A DNA stretch of 64,000 bases from Lacihabitans sp. CS3-21 (GTDB lineage Bacteria > Bacteroidota > Bacteroidia > Cytophagales > Spirosomataceae). Location of the stretch: contig NZ_RJUD01000098.1 of assembly GCF_024343675.1 (NCBI RefSeq), forward strand, positions 1 through 64,000, given 5' to 3'. The notes beneath the pieces are model-generated. The model worked only from the letters and a program-made list of their open reading frames with translations, was not told where the DNA came from and searched no databases. Positions within the stretch are counted from its first letter, which is position 1. Every line of letters starts with the position of its first letter. Positions 8,666 through 17,188 of this stretch are shown in pieces. Both the position numbers and the translations under genes were made by a program.

Positions 8666-9154
8666 TTAAATCTCGACACAGCCATGGAAATATGCTGGTG
8701 CCATTTGATAGTTTTTATGATTGGTTAAATAAAATTCTGAACTTGTATATGACCTGATGGTCAAGTTTTTAAGAAACTCAACGGTCTTTTTATTTGAGGT
8801 GTTATTTTTTAAAAGATCAACTGCCTGTAGATTGTCAAGTTTTTCAAAAGGTTTTTGGTGCTTGGCAATGGATTCTTTGTTTAAAATCTCTAGCGTTTGC
8901 TTGACCTCATTTTGAATTTGCTCGGAATAACAGTCTTTTATCACTTTTTCGACATATAGATGAGCTCCGACGGATTTTGCACCTGGGATATTTGTTTCAG
9001 GAATTAAACAGTCAACTATTTTGCTAAATATTTCAGAATTCTCGAATTCTAAAAGCTCTAAGCCATCCGAATTCCAGTTATTTGCCCAGGATGGCAATTG
9101 TCCAAGCCCCAAAATGCCAATTCCTAAGGACTTAATGACGTTTCTTCTTTCCAT
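8666..9154 (-). CDS. Gluconate 2-dehydrogenase subunit 3 family protein (Tat-exported small subunit)
   Basis: This 162-residue protein begins with a Tat-like signal, MERRNVIKSLGIGILGLG; the RR is followed by N rather than the full SRRxFLK motif. The mature part matches the gluconate 2-dehydrogenase subunit 3 family: IFSKIVDCLIPETNIPGAKS, a helical middle and a C-terminal SEFYLTNHKNYQMAPAYFHG. Such subunits carry the folded GMC flavoprotein through the Tat pore and stabilise it. It heads the operon, with the catalytic gene 8 bp downstream. The cytochrome c subunit that completes many such enzymes is absent from the window. Confidence 0.85.
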   Translation of the reverse strand: MERRNVIKSLGIGILGLGQLPSWANNWNSDGLELLEFENSEIFSKIVDCLIPETNIPGAKSVGAHLYVEKVIKDCYSEQIQNEVKQTLEILNKESIAKHQKPFEKLDNLQAVDLLKNNTSNKKTVEFLKNLTIRSYTSSEFYLTNHKNYQMAPAYFHGCVEI

Positions 9155-9251
9155 AAAAGGTTGTTTTTGGGCTAAATTACAGCTTAGCTTTCAAAAATTC
9201 TACATTTTTAAAAAATATTAATAATTCAAAATCTATTCATTTAGAATAAAG

Positions 9252-9283
9252 TTTGAAAATACCCTTTTTCGAGGGTAAATTTG
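9252..9283 (+). promoter_or_regulatory. Promoter of the 9301 glycosyltransferase operon
   Basis: TTTG at 9252-9255, a 20-bp spacer, then TAAATTTG at 9276-9283. Both boxes match the Bacteroidota primary sigma consensus with good spacing. Transcription should begin near 9289, about 12 bases before the ATG. Confidence 0.75.
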
Positions 9284-9300
9284 TATTAGAATCATAAAAT

Positions 9301-9993
9301 ATGTCTTCAAAAGTTAGCGTAATCATACCCGCCTATAACGAACAAGATTCCATTGGAAAAGTTATTAGTGAAATACCTTCTATAGTCACCGAAGTTATCG
9401 TGGTCAGCAATAATTCTACGGATGATACTGAATCGGTAGCAAGAAATGCAGGGGCTACTGTTTTAAAGGAAAACAAAAAAGGGTACGGATATGCATGCTT
9501 ATTAGGTATGCAACATATTGCCAATACTGCTCCTGATACAGATATTGTAGTGTTTTTAGATGGAGATTATTCTGATTATCCAGAAGAATTGCTGTTACTA
9601 ATAAAACCTATTTTTGAAAACAATGTTGATATGGTAATAGGAGCGAGGGTGGCACATTTGCGTTTACCCAATTCTATGACCCCGCAGCAGGTTTTTGGTA
9701 ATTGGTTAGCTACTTTTTTGATGAAGATATTTTTTGGTGCAAAATTCACTGATTTAGGTCCATTTAGAGCCATAAAATACCAGAAGTTATTGGATTTGAA
9801 AATGGAAGATAAAACTTATGGCTGGACGGTGGAAATGCAATTGAAAGCTCTTAAACACAATCTTTCGTATGTAGAAATACCGGTGCGTTATCGCAAAAGA
9901 ATTGGAATAAGTAAGGTTTCTGGAACAATAAAAGGTACTGTATTGGCTGGGTTTAAGATTTTAGGTTGGATATTTAAATATAGTTTTAAGTGA
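9301..9993 (+). CDS. Family 2 glycosyltransferase (DPM1-like)
   Basis: A 230-residue GT2 enzyme with the typical N-terminal SVIIPAYNEQDSIGKVISEI, a DDTE turn and the donor-binding FLDGDYSDYPEELL (DxD-like) near residue 81. The FGNWLATFLMKIFFGAKFTD segment and basic C-terminus resemble polyprenyl-phosphate hexose synthases of the dolichol-phosphate-mannose synthase group, although no C-terminal membrane helices follow. It is the first gene of a tight three-gene operon; its stop codon overlaps the GTG of the next gene. It may charge a lipid carrier with a sugar that the third, GT-C-like gene uses. Confidence 0.85.
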   Translation: MSSKVSVIIPAYNEQDSIGKVISEIPSIVTEVIVVSNNSTDDTESVARNAGATVLKENKKGYGYACLLGMQHIANTAPDTDIVVFLDGDYSDYPEELLLLIKPIFENNVDMVIGARVAHLRLPNSMTPQQVFGNWLATFLMKIFFGAKFTDLGPFRAIKYQKLLDLKMEDKTYGWTVEMQLKALKHNLSYVEIPVRYRKRIGISKVSGTIKGTVLAGFKILGWIFKYSFK

Positions 9994-11435
9994 TTTTTTT
10001 GTCAAATACTGCGGTGATTTTATATGGGATAGCTGCCTTTTTGGTATTGCTTTATTCCATTTCGCAGTTTTTTCTTTTTTATTCTTATTTAATACAAAAG
10101 CCCAAAAAAACAGAGGTGATTTTTGAAAAATTACCATCGGTTACCATCCAACTCCCAATATTTAATGAAAAATACGTTGTAGAAAGGCTTTTGAATTGTA
10201 TAGAAAAGATTGATTATCCATTTCTTCAGATTCAAGTTTTAGATGATTCCACAGATGAATGTTTTGATATTTCAGAAGATTTGGTTGAGAAGTTAAAATC
10301 TAAAGGTTTTGATATCGATTTGATTCACCGAAAGGATAGGTCAAATTTCAAAGCAGGGGCTTTGAAAAATGCCTTGGAATCGTCAAAAGGAGAATTTATT
10401 GCCATTTTTGACGCTGATTTTTTGCCCGAGCCAAATTGGATAATGAAAACTATCCATCACTTTACAAATCCTGAAGTAGGAGTGGTTCAAACCCGATGGA
10501 AACACATAAATAGAAATTACGGAATTTTGACCAAAGTTTTGGGAATGGCACTTGATCACCATTTTACCATTGAACAAGTAGGGAGAAATCAAGGTCGGCA
10601 TTTTATAAACTTCAATGGTACAGCGGGTATATGGCGAAAAGAATGTATTCTAGACGCTGGAAATTGGCAAGGAGACACCTTAACAGAGGACTTAGATCTA
10701 AGTTACAGAGCTCAGATGAAAAACTGGGAATTTGTATATTTAGAAGATGTCGAAACTCCCTCAGAATTGCCCGTTGTGATGTCAGCCATACGCTCACAAC
10801 AGTTTAGATGGAACAAAGGTGGAGCCGAAAACTTTCGCAAATTTGGTTGGAAAGTTCTAAAAAGTAAAACTATTGGCCTAAGTCATAAAGTTCAAGGATT
10901 TGCACATTTGTTGAATAGTTCGGTGTTTGTTTGGGTATTTTTGATGTCAATTTTGAGTGTTCCATTGGTACTTATTCAAGAAACAAAGTTTGATGCACTT
11001 CTTATTTTCGGAACAACCTTAAAATATACGGTTATAATCCTATTTTTTGTTTTCTATACGAGTTTCAGGAAAGCTCAAAGTCCTAATTTAAAAGATTTTC
11101 AAAAGTTTTTACTTCAATTTTTGGTATTTTTTCCAGTTATATTGGGCTTAACTTTTCACAATTCTATGGCAGTTTTAGAAGGATATTTTGGTATTAAGTC
11201 TGACTTTATTCGCACCCCGAAGTTCAATATTATTTCAAATAAAGATACTTGGAAAAACAATCATTATTTGGGTAAAAAACTAACTTTAAATCTATTTATT
11301 GAGATATTATTGATTGCTTTCTTTTCTTTCGGGATATTTTTGGCTTTCAAAAATCAAAAATATGATTTCGTACCTTTTCACGCTCTTTTGGTTTTGGGAT
11401 ACAGCATTGTGGTAATTAAGTCATTTGATGAATAA
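9990..11435 (+). CDS. Membrane glycosyltransferase family 2 (cellulose synthase-like)
   Basis: A 481-residue enzyme: one N-terminal membrane helix, a cytoplasmic GT2 catalytic domain and about four C-terminal helices. Catalytic motifs are all visible: LDDSTDE, the FDADFLPEP donor motif near residue 139, TEDLDLSYRAQ near 232 and QQFRWNKGG near 270, which is the QxxRW signature of processive or beta-glucan-type GT2 enzymes. The start is a GTG that overlaps the previous stop codon (GTGA), indicating translational coupling. Sugar donor and product are unknown; beta-linked glucan, mannan or a glycolipid sugar are possible. Confidence 0.87.
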   Translation: MIFLSNTAVILYGIAAFLVLLYSISQFFLFYSYLIQKPKKTEVIFEKLPSVTIQLPIFNEKYVVERLLNCIEKIDYPFLQIQVLDDSTDECFDISEDLVEKLKSKGFDIDLIHRKDRSNFKAGALKNALESSKGEFIAIFDADFLPEPNWIMKTIHHFTNPEVGVVQTRWKHINRNYGILTKVLGMALDHHFTIEQVGRNQGRHFINFNGTAGIWRKECILDAGNWQGDTLTEDLDLSYRAQMKNWEFVYLEDVETPSELPVVMSAIRSQQFRWNKGGAENFRKFGWKVLKSKTIGLSHKVQGFAHLLNSSVFVWVFLMSILSVPLVLIQETKFDALLIFGTTLKYTVIILFFVFYTSFRKAQSPNLKDFQKFLLQFLVFFPVILGLTFHNSMAVLEGYFGIKSDFIRTPKFNIISNKDTWKNNHYLGKKLTLNLFIEILLIAFFSFGIFLAFKNQKYDFVPFHALLVLGYSIVVIKSFDE

Positions 11436-12723
11436 TCCTTGGAAAATATCAAATCCTTGGTTGATGAGCATTGCAGGAGCTTGTTGTATAATTTTTTACG
11501 TATTTGCATTCCATTTAGAAAGGTCAAATTTTAACCTACTTTTGACACTTTATTCAGGACTTTTCTTGGGGTATTTTTTTCTTATATCTTCAGATTATAA
11601 ATACAAATTTGTTCTTGGTCTGATTTTTAGGATGGTTCTTGTCCTTCAAATCCCAAATCTGTCTCAGGATTTTTATCGTTTTATTTGGGATGGGCGAGTG
11701 CTGATTTCTTCCATTAATCCTTACTCTTTCCTGCCAATTGATATTGTTGAGAAGGTTTTTGATGGGCAGTTTTTATTAGATAAAATGGGAAATTTAAGTG
11801 GCCATAACCACAGTAATTATCCACCTTTGAACCAGCTTATTTTTGCAATTGGAGCTTTTTTATCACCAAAAAACGTACTAGGAAATGTTTTGGTTCTGCG
11901 GACATTAATCATTCTTGCGGATATCGGTATTTATATTTTCGGCAGAAAAATTCTAGAATTTTTAAATTTAGAAAAGGAAAAAATTCATTACTATTTCCTA
12001 AATCCTTTGGTAATCATCGAACTTACTGGAAATTTGCATTTCGAAGGTGTAATGATGTCCTTTTTATGCCTTGGTTTTTACTTTTTCTATAAGAATAAAT
12101 ATTCAATTTCAGCGGTTTTTATAGCTTTGGCCATCCTCACTAAGCTCATTCCCTTGTTGCTTTTACCTTTTTTTATTAAGAAAATTGCTACGAAAAAATT
12201 AATCGCTTTTTATGCGATTATTGGCAACCTATGTATTGCAGCATTTTTGCCTTTTTTTGATAGTAATTTATTTGAAAACTATTCAAAAACGGTGGGTCTT
12301 TGGTTCACCAATTTTGAATTCAATGGCAGTATTTATTATCTATTGCGGGAAATTGGTTATTGGATTACAGGATACAACATGATAGCCATAATAGGAAAGA
12401 TTACACCTGTTTTTATTGTTTTTTATATCGGATATTTAGCCTTTACAAAGTCTAACTTTCTAGAAAATCAATATTTGGCTTTAATGGTTTACTTTTTTTT
12501 GTCGACCACCATACATCCATGGTACTTGATTTCAATGATTTTTCTGGGTGTTTTTCTTAATACCAAAAGCATTTGGTTTTGGTCGTTTACTGTCATTTTT
12601 AGCTATGCTGCTTATGGAGTAAATTACTTTCAGGAAAAACCCATTTTCCTAATTTTTGAGTATTTACCTGTATTCACTTTATTTTATTTGGAACACAGAA
12701 ATCGTAAAATTAATTATTCTTAG
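11428..12723 (+). CDS. Polytopic mannosyltransferase-like membrane protein (GT-C fold)
   Basis: A 431-residue protein with around ten membrane helices. The loop after the second or third helix contains SQDFYRFIWDGRVLISSINPYSF, which resembles the acidic luminal loop of GT-C enzymes of the PIG-M/GT87 sort that take sugar from a polyprenyl phosphate. The start is the ATG at 11428, lying within the end of the upstream gene (8-bp overlap). With the DPM1-like gene two genes upstream, a lipid-linked donor route is plausible. Its 3' end overlaps the converging SGNH gene by 14 bp. Confidence 0.75.
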   Translation: MNNPWKISNPWLMSIAGACCIIFYVFAFHLERSNFNLLLTLYSGLFLGYFFLISSDYKYKFVLGLIFRMVLVLQIPNLSQDFYRFIWDGRVLISSINPYSFLPIDIVEKVFDGQFLLDKMGNLSGHNHSNYPPLNQLIFAIGAFLSPKNVLGNVLVLRTLIILADIGIYIFGRKILEFLNLEKEKIHYYFLNPLVIIELTGNLHFEGVMMSFLCLGFYFFYKNKYSISAVFIALAILTKLIPLLLLPFFIKKIATKKLIAFYAIIGNLCIAAFLPFFDSNLFENYSKTVGLWFTNFEFNGSIYYLLREIGYWITGYNMIAIIGKITPVFIVFYIGYLAFTKSNFLENQYLALMVYFFLSTTIHPWYLISMIFLGVFLNTKSIWFWSFTVIFSYAAYGVNYFQEKPIFLIFEYLPVFTLFYLEHRNRKINYS

Positions 12724-13921
12724 GAGCTATAGTTCTCCATTTTGAGACCAGCTCATTTCCGATTTTTTCATGACCTTTGGCGTTGATATGATCGTCCAAA
12801 AAGTAGTAGTCTTGGGTAGTTAGTTTTCCACCCATATTTACAAAGTATAGGTCTTGGATGTTGTTTTCAGTTGCATATTTTTCAAAAACTGCAACTACAT
12901 TTGGTTCAGTATAAAAACTCCCTGCATAAGTGAATATAATTGGCCCTGGGTAGGTTTCTCTAATTTGCTCTACAATTGTATAAAAGTCTTTACCAAAATT
13001 CGGTATTTTCTTAAATTCCGCACCTAAATTATTCCCTTTGGTATTAGGATCAAGCTTTGGACTTGGCGTAATAAAATCAATAATGGCTGCTTTTAGGTGC
13101 TTAAAAAGGTAGTATTTTTTTATTTTTGAATTATTATTTACTTGAGATTCAAAATCTGTTGCTGTTTTATTCCCGAGTTTTTTATTTTTTACCCAGTAAT
13201 TATTTTCCTCTAAATCAGTATCGTGAAATTGAATGACGATAAGTTTCAATGAATCAGGACTTATTTTTTTGAAACTAAAGTACTCTCGAGCCGTTCCATA
13301 TGATGAAATTCCTGAATTTAAGGTCTTTAGTTTTGTCTTATTTTCAAATACTTGGGCAAATGTTTTATCTTGGTCAATTCCCCAACCCATCGTAAACGAA
13401 TCACCCAAAAACAGTACCTCAGGATGGTTTAAATCAGCTTCAGAATCTCTAAAACCTTTTGAATTTACATAATACTGATTATCAAATTCATAACTCGTAA
13501 ATGTTGATCGACCAGGTTTTAAAGTGTAAAATAAGATAGAATCATATCTTGCACAATCTGCTTCAAATTGTATTAATGGCCTGTTGGCCAAAGAAACACG
13601 TTTAAAATGACCAAAAAAACCTTTTGATTTTATGGTTTCAGGAAGAAATTTTGGGCCAAAGTTGAAAACAAATAGATAGGTGCATTCCCAAAAAACAAAT
13701 AGTGCTATAAATAGCCACCATTTCATTTTAAAAGCTTTAGCTAAAAAATAACCGAAAAGTAAAATAGAAAGAGAAATACCCCATAACGAGAAATAATCTT
13801 GCATGAAAGTATTGATTCGAGGGCGATTGGGAAAACTGAGTAATTCGCCTCTAAATACAATTATGGCAAAAAGTAGGAACGAAAATAATAGTCCTATGAG
13901 GTTTTTCTGTGATTTGGTCAT
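12710..13921 (-). CDS. Membrane-anchored SGNH/GDSL-type hydrolase
   Basis: This 403-residue protein has two or three N-terminal membrane helices (residues about 8-95) followed by an SGNH domain. The serine motif is FLGDSFTMGW near residue 169, and the Asp-His pair is FLDDHINAKGH near 377; GISSYG and QFHDTD fit the Gly and Asn/His blocks loosely. Such enzymes remove or transfer acyl groups on sugars or envelope polymers. Its ATG overlaps the stop codon of the sugar transporter (ATGA), so it is the last gene of the amylase-transporter operon. A role in deacylating imported or surface sugar is inference. Confidence 0.8.
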   Translation of the reverse strand: MTKSQKNLIGLLFSFLLFAIIVFRGELLSFPNRPRINTFMQDYFSLWGISLSILLFGYFLAKAFKMKWWLFIALFVFWECTYLFVFNFGPKFLPETIKSKGFFGHFKRVSLANRPLIQFEADCARYDSILFYTLKPGRSTFTSYEFDNQYYVNSKGFRDSEADLNHPEVLFLGDSFTMGWGIDQDKTFAQVFENKTKLKTLNSGISSYGTAREYFSFKKISPDSLKLIVIQFHDTDLEENNYWVKNKKLGNKTATDFESQVNNNSKIKKYYLFKHLKAAIIDFITPSPKLDPNTKGNNLGAEFKKIPNFGKDFYTIVEQIRETYPGPIIFTYAGSFYTEPNVVAVFEKYATENNIQDLYFVNMGGKLTTQDYYFLDDHINAKGHEKIGNELVSKWRTIAPKNN

Positions 13922-15285
13922 GAAGCTGTATTAACAATCTCGTCTTTATCTTCCACAAAATTAACACTAATTGCCGCAATTAAGAAACAGATTCCACCAA
14001 GAATTAAAGCAAATATAGCCTGACCTCCAAATAAATATTTAACCAAAAGACCCCCAACTATTGCGTTTAAAATTTGTGGAATTGTGATGAAAAGGTTAAA
14101 AATACCCATGTAAACACCGATTTTGTGAGCGGGCAATGCTCCGCCCAAAATGGCATAAGGCATGGCCAAAATACTTCCCCAGGCTATTCCAACGCCTATC
14201 ATTGACAGCAAAAGGAAGTTTTCGTTTGGAGCAAAGTAGATTGAAATCAGTCCAACTGCACCAGCAATCAATGAAAAAGCATGCGTTTTCTTACGTCCAT
14301 ATTTTTTAGCAATACCTGGTAGAATAAAAGCAAAAACAGCACTGACTGCATTGTAAACCCCGAAAATGATTCCTACCCAATCTCCTGCTTTGTTAAACAT
14401 CACTGAAGAATGATCAGATTCTGGTAGACCATATATATGCTGAGCCACTGCTGAGGTCGTATATACCCACATACTAAATAAGCCAAACCATGAGAAAAAC
14501 TGAACAACACCCAGCTGAAGCATGGTTTTGGGCATGGAAAATATATCTGCAAGAATATTTGAAGATTCATGTGTTTGCTCCACTTCGTCGAAGCTTTTGA
14601 GCTCTTCGGGCGAATATTCTGATGTAGTACTGATGGTCCAAATTATAGTGCCTAAAAGGAAAAGACCACCTATAATAAACGACCAAATTACGTTTGATGG
14701 AACTTCGCCTTCAGCTGCCGGAGCATCAAATCCCAGCCAGTTGGTTAAAATATAAGGTAACCAAGAACCTACTACAGCTCCTATACCGATAAGTGCAGTT
14801 TGAATGGCATAACCTTTGGTCCTTTGTGCGGAATTGAGTTTGTCTGCCACCAATGCTCTAAAGGGCTCCATAGCCACATTAAATGAAGCATCCATAATCA
14901 TCAAGAAACCGGCCCCTACCCAAAGAGCTGGTAAATACTGGGTAAAACTACCTGCGTTGGGCATCAAAAATAAACCTAAAGCCGCCAAGATAGCTCCAAC
15001 CAAAAAGAATGGCCTTCGTCTGCCCAATCTTGTCCAAGTATTGTCGCTCATTTTTCCTATGATGGGCTGAACAATCATACCTGTTAGAGGAGCAACAATC
15101 CAAAACCACGACAATTGGTGAACATCCGCCCCGAAATTCAACAGAATTCTACTGGCATTTCCGTTTTGTAATGCAAAACCCATTTGAATACCCAAGAAAC
15201 CCAGACTCATGTTCCAGATAGCTGCGGTTGACAAATTTGGTTTTTTCGAACTAGTATTTTTTAAAATCGATCCTGAAGAAGCCAT
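13918..15285 (-). CDS. MFS sugar transporter (maltose/sucrose type)
   Basis: A 455-residue, 12-helix carrier. The N-terminal half has NMSLGFLGIQMGFALQNGNA and the loop IIGKMSDNTWTRLGRRRPFF, whose RxGRRRP signature is typical of the GPH/SUT-like (SLC45-type) sugar carriers. It lies between the amylase gene (33 bp upstream) and the SGNH gene (4-bp overlap), and close to a GH65 phosphorylase and pgmB, so maltose or maltodextrin is the likely cargo. Proton symport is known for relatives. No SusC/SusD pair appears in the window to take sugar across the outer membrane. Confidence 0.88.
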   Translation of the reverse strand: MASSGSILKNTSSKKPNLSTAAIWNMSLGFLGIQMGFALQNGNASRILLNFGADVHQLSWFWIVAPLTGMIVQPIIGKMSDNTWTRLGRRRPFFLVGAILAALGLFLMPNAGSFTQYLPALWVGAGFLMIMDASFNVAMEPFRALVADKLNSAQRTKGYAIQTALIGIGAVVGSWLPYILTNWLGFDAPAAEGEVPSNVIWSFIIGGLFLLGTIIWTISTTSEYSPEELKSFDEVEQTHESSNILADIFSMPKTMLQLGVVQFFSWFGLFSMWVYTTSAVAQHIYGLPESDHSSVMFNKAGDWVGIIFGVYNAVSAVFAFILPGIAKKYGRKKTHAFSLIAGAVGLISIYFAPNENFLLLSMIGVGIAWGSILAMPYAILGGALPAHKIGVYMGIFNLFITIPQILNAIVGGLLVKYLFGGQAIFALILGGICFLIAAISVNFVEDKDEIVNTAS

Positions 15286-15318
15286 TTTTTATATTTAAGG
15301 TTAATGTTTATATTTCGT

Positions 15319-17094
15319 CTAAGGTTTTGTAATTTCGAAAATCTTAAATGAGTTTGGTTTAAGGTTTATAAGATCCGTTTGGGACTTATCTAGCGTTATT
15401 TTTTGTTTTTCTTTTCCTTCAAAAACTTGTTTTAGTTTTAGCTGAGTAACATTTCCAAACTGCTTTTCCAAAACCGTTTTAGGAAGTGTTATTTTTGTAT
15501 TTATTTCGTTATTTAAATCGAAATTATATACAAAAAGCAATAATTGTTCATTGGTATATCTTAAATAGGAATAAACTTTTGAAGAATCATACCCTTCAGA
15601 ATGGAAATTTAGATATTGCAAATCATGAAATTCCCCATCTGAAATCGCAGTGTTTTCTTGTGCAAAAACTAAAGTGTTTCCGTAGAATTCTCGGATTTTC
15701 TTTTGTTCTTTACTGAGTTTCTTGGTATCAAATTTTCCTTTATTTATCCAGTTTTGAAGCTCAGTTACTCCCCAAAAATCAAATATTGTGGTTCGACCAT
15801 CGTTTCCTTGGAAACCTTCAGCTTGGTTGGGTTTTACTCCAAGTTCTTGTCCATAATAAACCATAATTGGCCCAGTATGTAATGTAGCCGAAAGCATCAT
15901 GGCTGCTAAAGCCGATTCTGGCTTTTTCCCAAATTCATTTGAGGCTATTCTTTGTTCGTCATGGTTTTCAAGAAAACGGAGCATTCTGTTAGAGAAATTT
16001 CCCGATTCTTTTTGCCAAACAGCCGTGATATCATTGGCATTTCCATGACCTTCAATTAGCCTTCTAAGTGCATCATAAAGACCCACTTTATCGTATAAAT
16101 AGTCGAATTTTCCTTTAAAAAGGTAATTTCCATATTCATTTGGATTATAAATTTCCGCAATAAAAATTACTTTTGGATTTAAGGCCTTGATTTCTGGAAT
16201 TACCCAACCCCAGAATTCTACTGGGACCATTTCTGCCATGTCGCATCGAAATCCGTCTACACCTTTTTCACTCCAATAGGTTAGAATATTCTTCATTTGC
16301 AACCACGTATTAGGGATTGGATCAAAATGTGTTTTTTTGCCATTCAAATAATCCACTCCGTAGTTGAGTTTCAAGGTTTCAAACCAGTCATTGATACTTG
16401 GTTTGGCCGAAAAAACATCATTTCCAGTTGCTTTTGCCGGAAATTCGTTATATTTTTCTTTAAAAACAAATGGAGGATTCACGCCCTCCGGAATCTCAAA
16501 TGCTTGATTAGGAAGGTAATAGAAATTGTTTTGAGCATCAAAAGTCTTTGATTTATCGTCCTTTTCACCAAAATCAGTAATTCCGTTTGGTTTTATATCC
16601 GAATTGTACTCTCTAGAAATATGATTGGGTACAAAATCAATTATTACTTTTAAATCAAGTTCGTGGGTTCTTTTTACCAATTCTTCAAATTCGGACATTC
16701 TATTTTCCACATTTTCAGCTAAATATGGATTTACGTCATAATAGTCTTTGATGGCATATGGTGAGCCAGCAATACCTTTTACAACCTGGGGATGGTCTTT
16801 TTTTATGCCAAATTTACTAAAATCGGTCATGGTTGCGTGCTCTATAATGCCAGTGTACCATACGTGACTAATTCCAAGCTCCTTTATTGACTTTAAGGCA
16901 TTTTTATTGATGTCTTTGAATTTGGAAGTTCCGTTTTCTTCTAAAGTTCCGTTGAACTTGTTTGTGGTGTTTTGATTGGCAAATAATCGGGTAAAAATCT
17001 GATATACGGCTAATTTGTCCGAACTTTTAGTTTGATTTTGGGCAAAACTCATAATAGGCATTAAAACGATGAGGATTGAAGATAAAAACTTCAT
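15319..17094 (-). CDS. Alpha-amylase family glycoside hydrolase (GH13), exported
   Basis: A 591-residue protein with signal peptide MKFLSSILIVLMPIMSFAQ. The GH13 regions are VIIDFVPNHIS (region I), GFRCDMAE near residue 285 with the nucleophile Asp, FIAEIY near 313 with the acid/base Glu, and ENHDEQR near 376 with the third Asp. A C-terminal beta domain follows. It should hydrolyse alpha-1,4-glucans outside the cytoplasm. It heads the minus-strand operon with the MFS carrier and is divergent from the neopullulanase operon across 94 bp. A -7 element at 17115-17122 fits its promoter. Confidence 0.92.
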   Translation of the reverse strand: MKFLSSILIVLMPIMSFAQNQTKSSDKLAVYQIFTRLFANQNTTNKFNGTLEENGTSKFKDINKNALKSIKELGISHVWYTGIIEHATMTDFSKFGIKKDHPQVVKGIAGSPYAIKDYYDVNPYLAENVENRMSEFEELVKRTHELDLKVIIDFVPNHISREYNSDIKPNGITDFGEKDDKSKTFDAQNNFYYLPNQAFEIPEGVNPPFVFKEKYNEFPAKATGNDVFSAKPSINDWFETLKLNYGVDYLNGKKTHFDPIPNTWLQMKNILTYWSEKGVDGFRCDMAEMVPVEFWGWVIPEIKALNPKVIFIAEIYNPNEYGNYLFKGKFDYLYDKVGLYDALRRLIEGHGNANDITAVWQKESGNFSNRMLRFLENHDEQRIASNEFGKKPESALAAMMLSATLHTGPIMVYYGQELGVKPNQAEGFQGNDGRTTIFDFWGVTELQNWINKGKFDTKKLSKEQKKIREFYGNTLVFAQENTAISDGEFHDLQYLNFHSEGYDSSKVYSYLRYTNEQLLLFVYNFDLNNEINTKITLPKTVLEKQFGNVTQLKLKQVFEGKEKQKITLDKSQTDLINLKPNSFKIFEITKP

Positions 17095-17114
17095 TTTTTG
17101 TTAAAGTATAATTT

Positions 17115-17122
17115 CAAAGGTA
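17115..17122 (-). promoter_or_regulatory. -7 promoter element of the amylase operon
   Basis: TACCTTTG on the minus strand, a full TAnnTTTG match, about 20 bases before the amylase ATG. The rest of the divergent 94-bp spacer shows no clear palindrome or second promoter; any sugar-responsive operator there was not recognised. Confidence 0.55.
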
Positions 17123-17188
17123 AATATGTTTTTTTTATGAAAAAACAGTCATAATGCTTTATTTTGTAAAAAAAATACTATTAACCTA

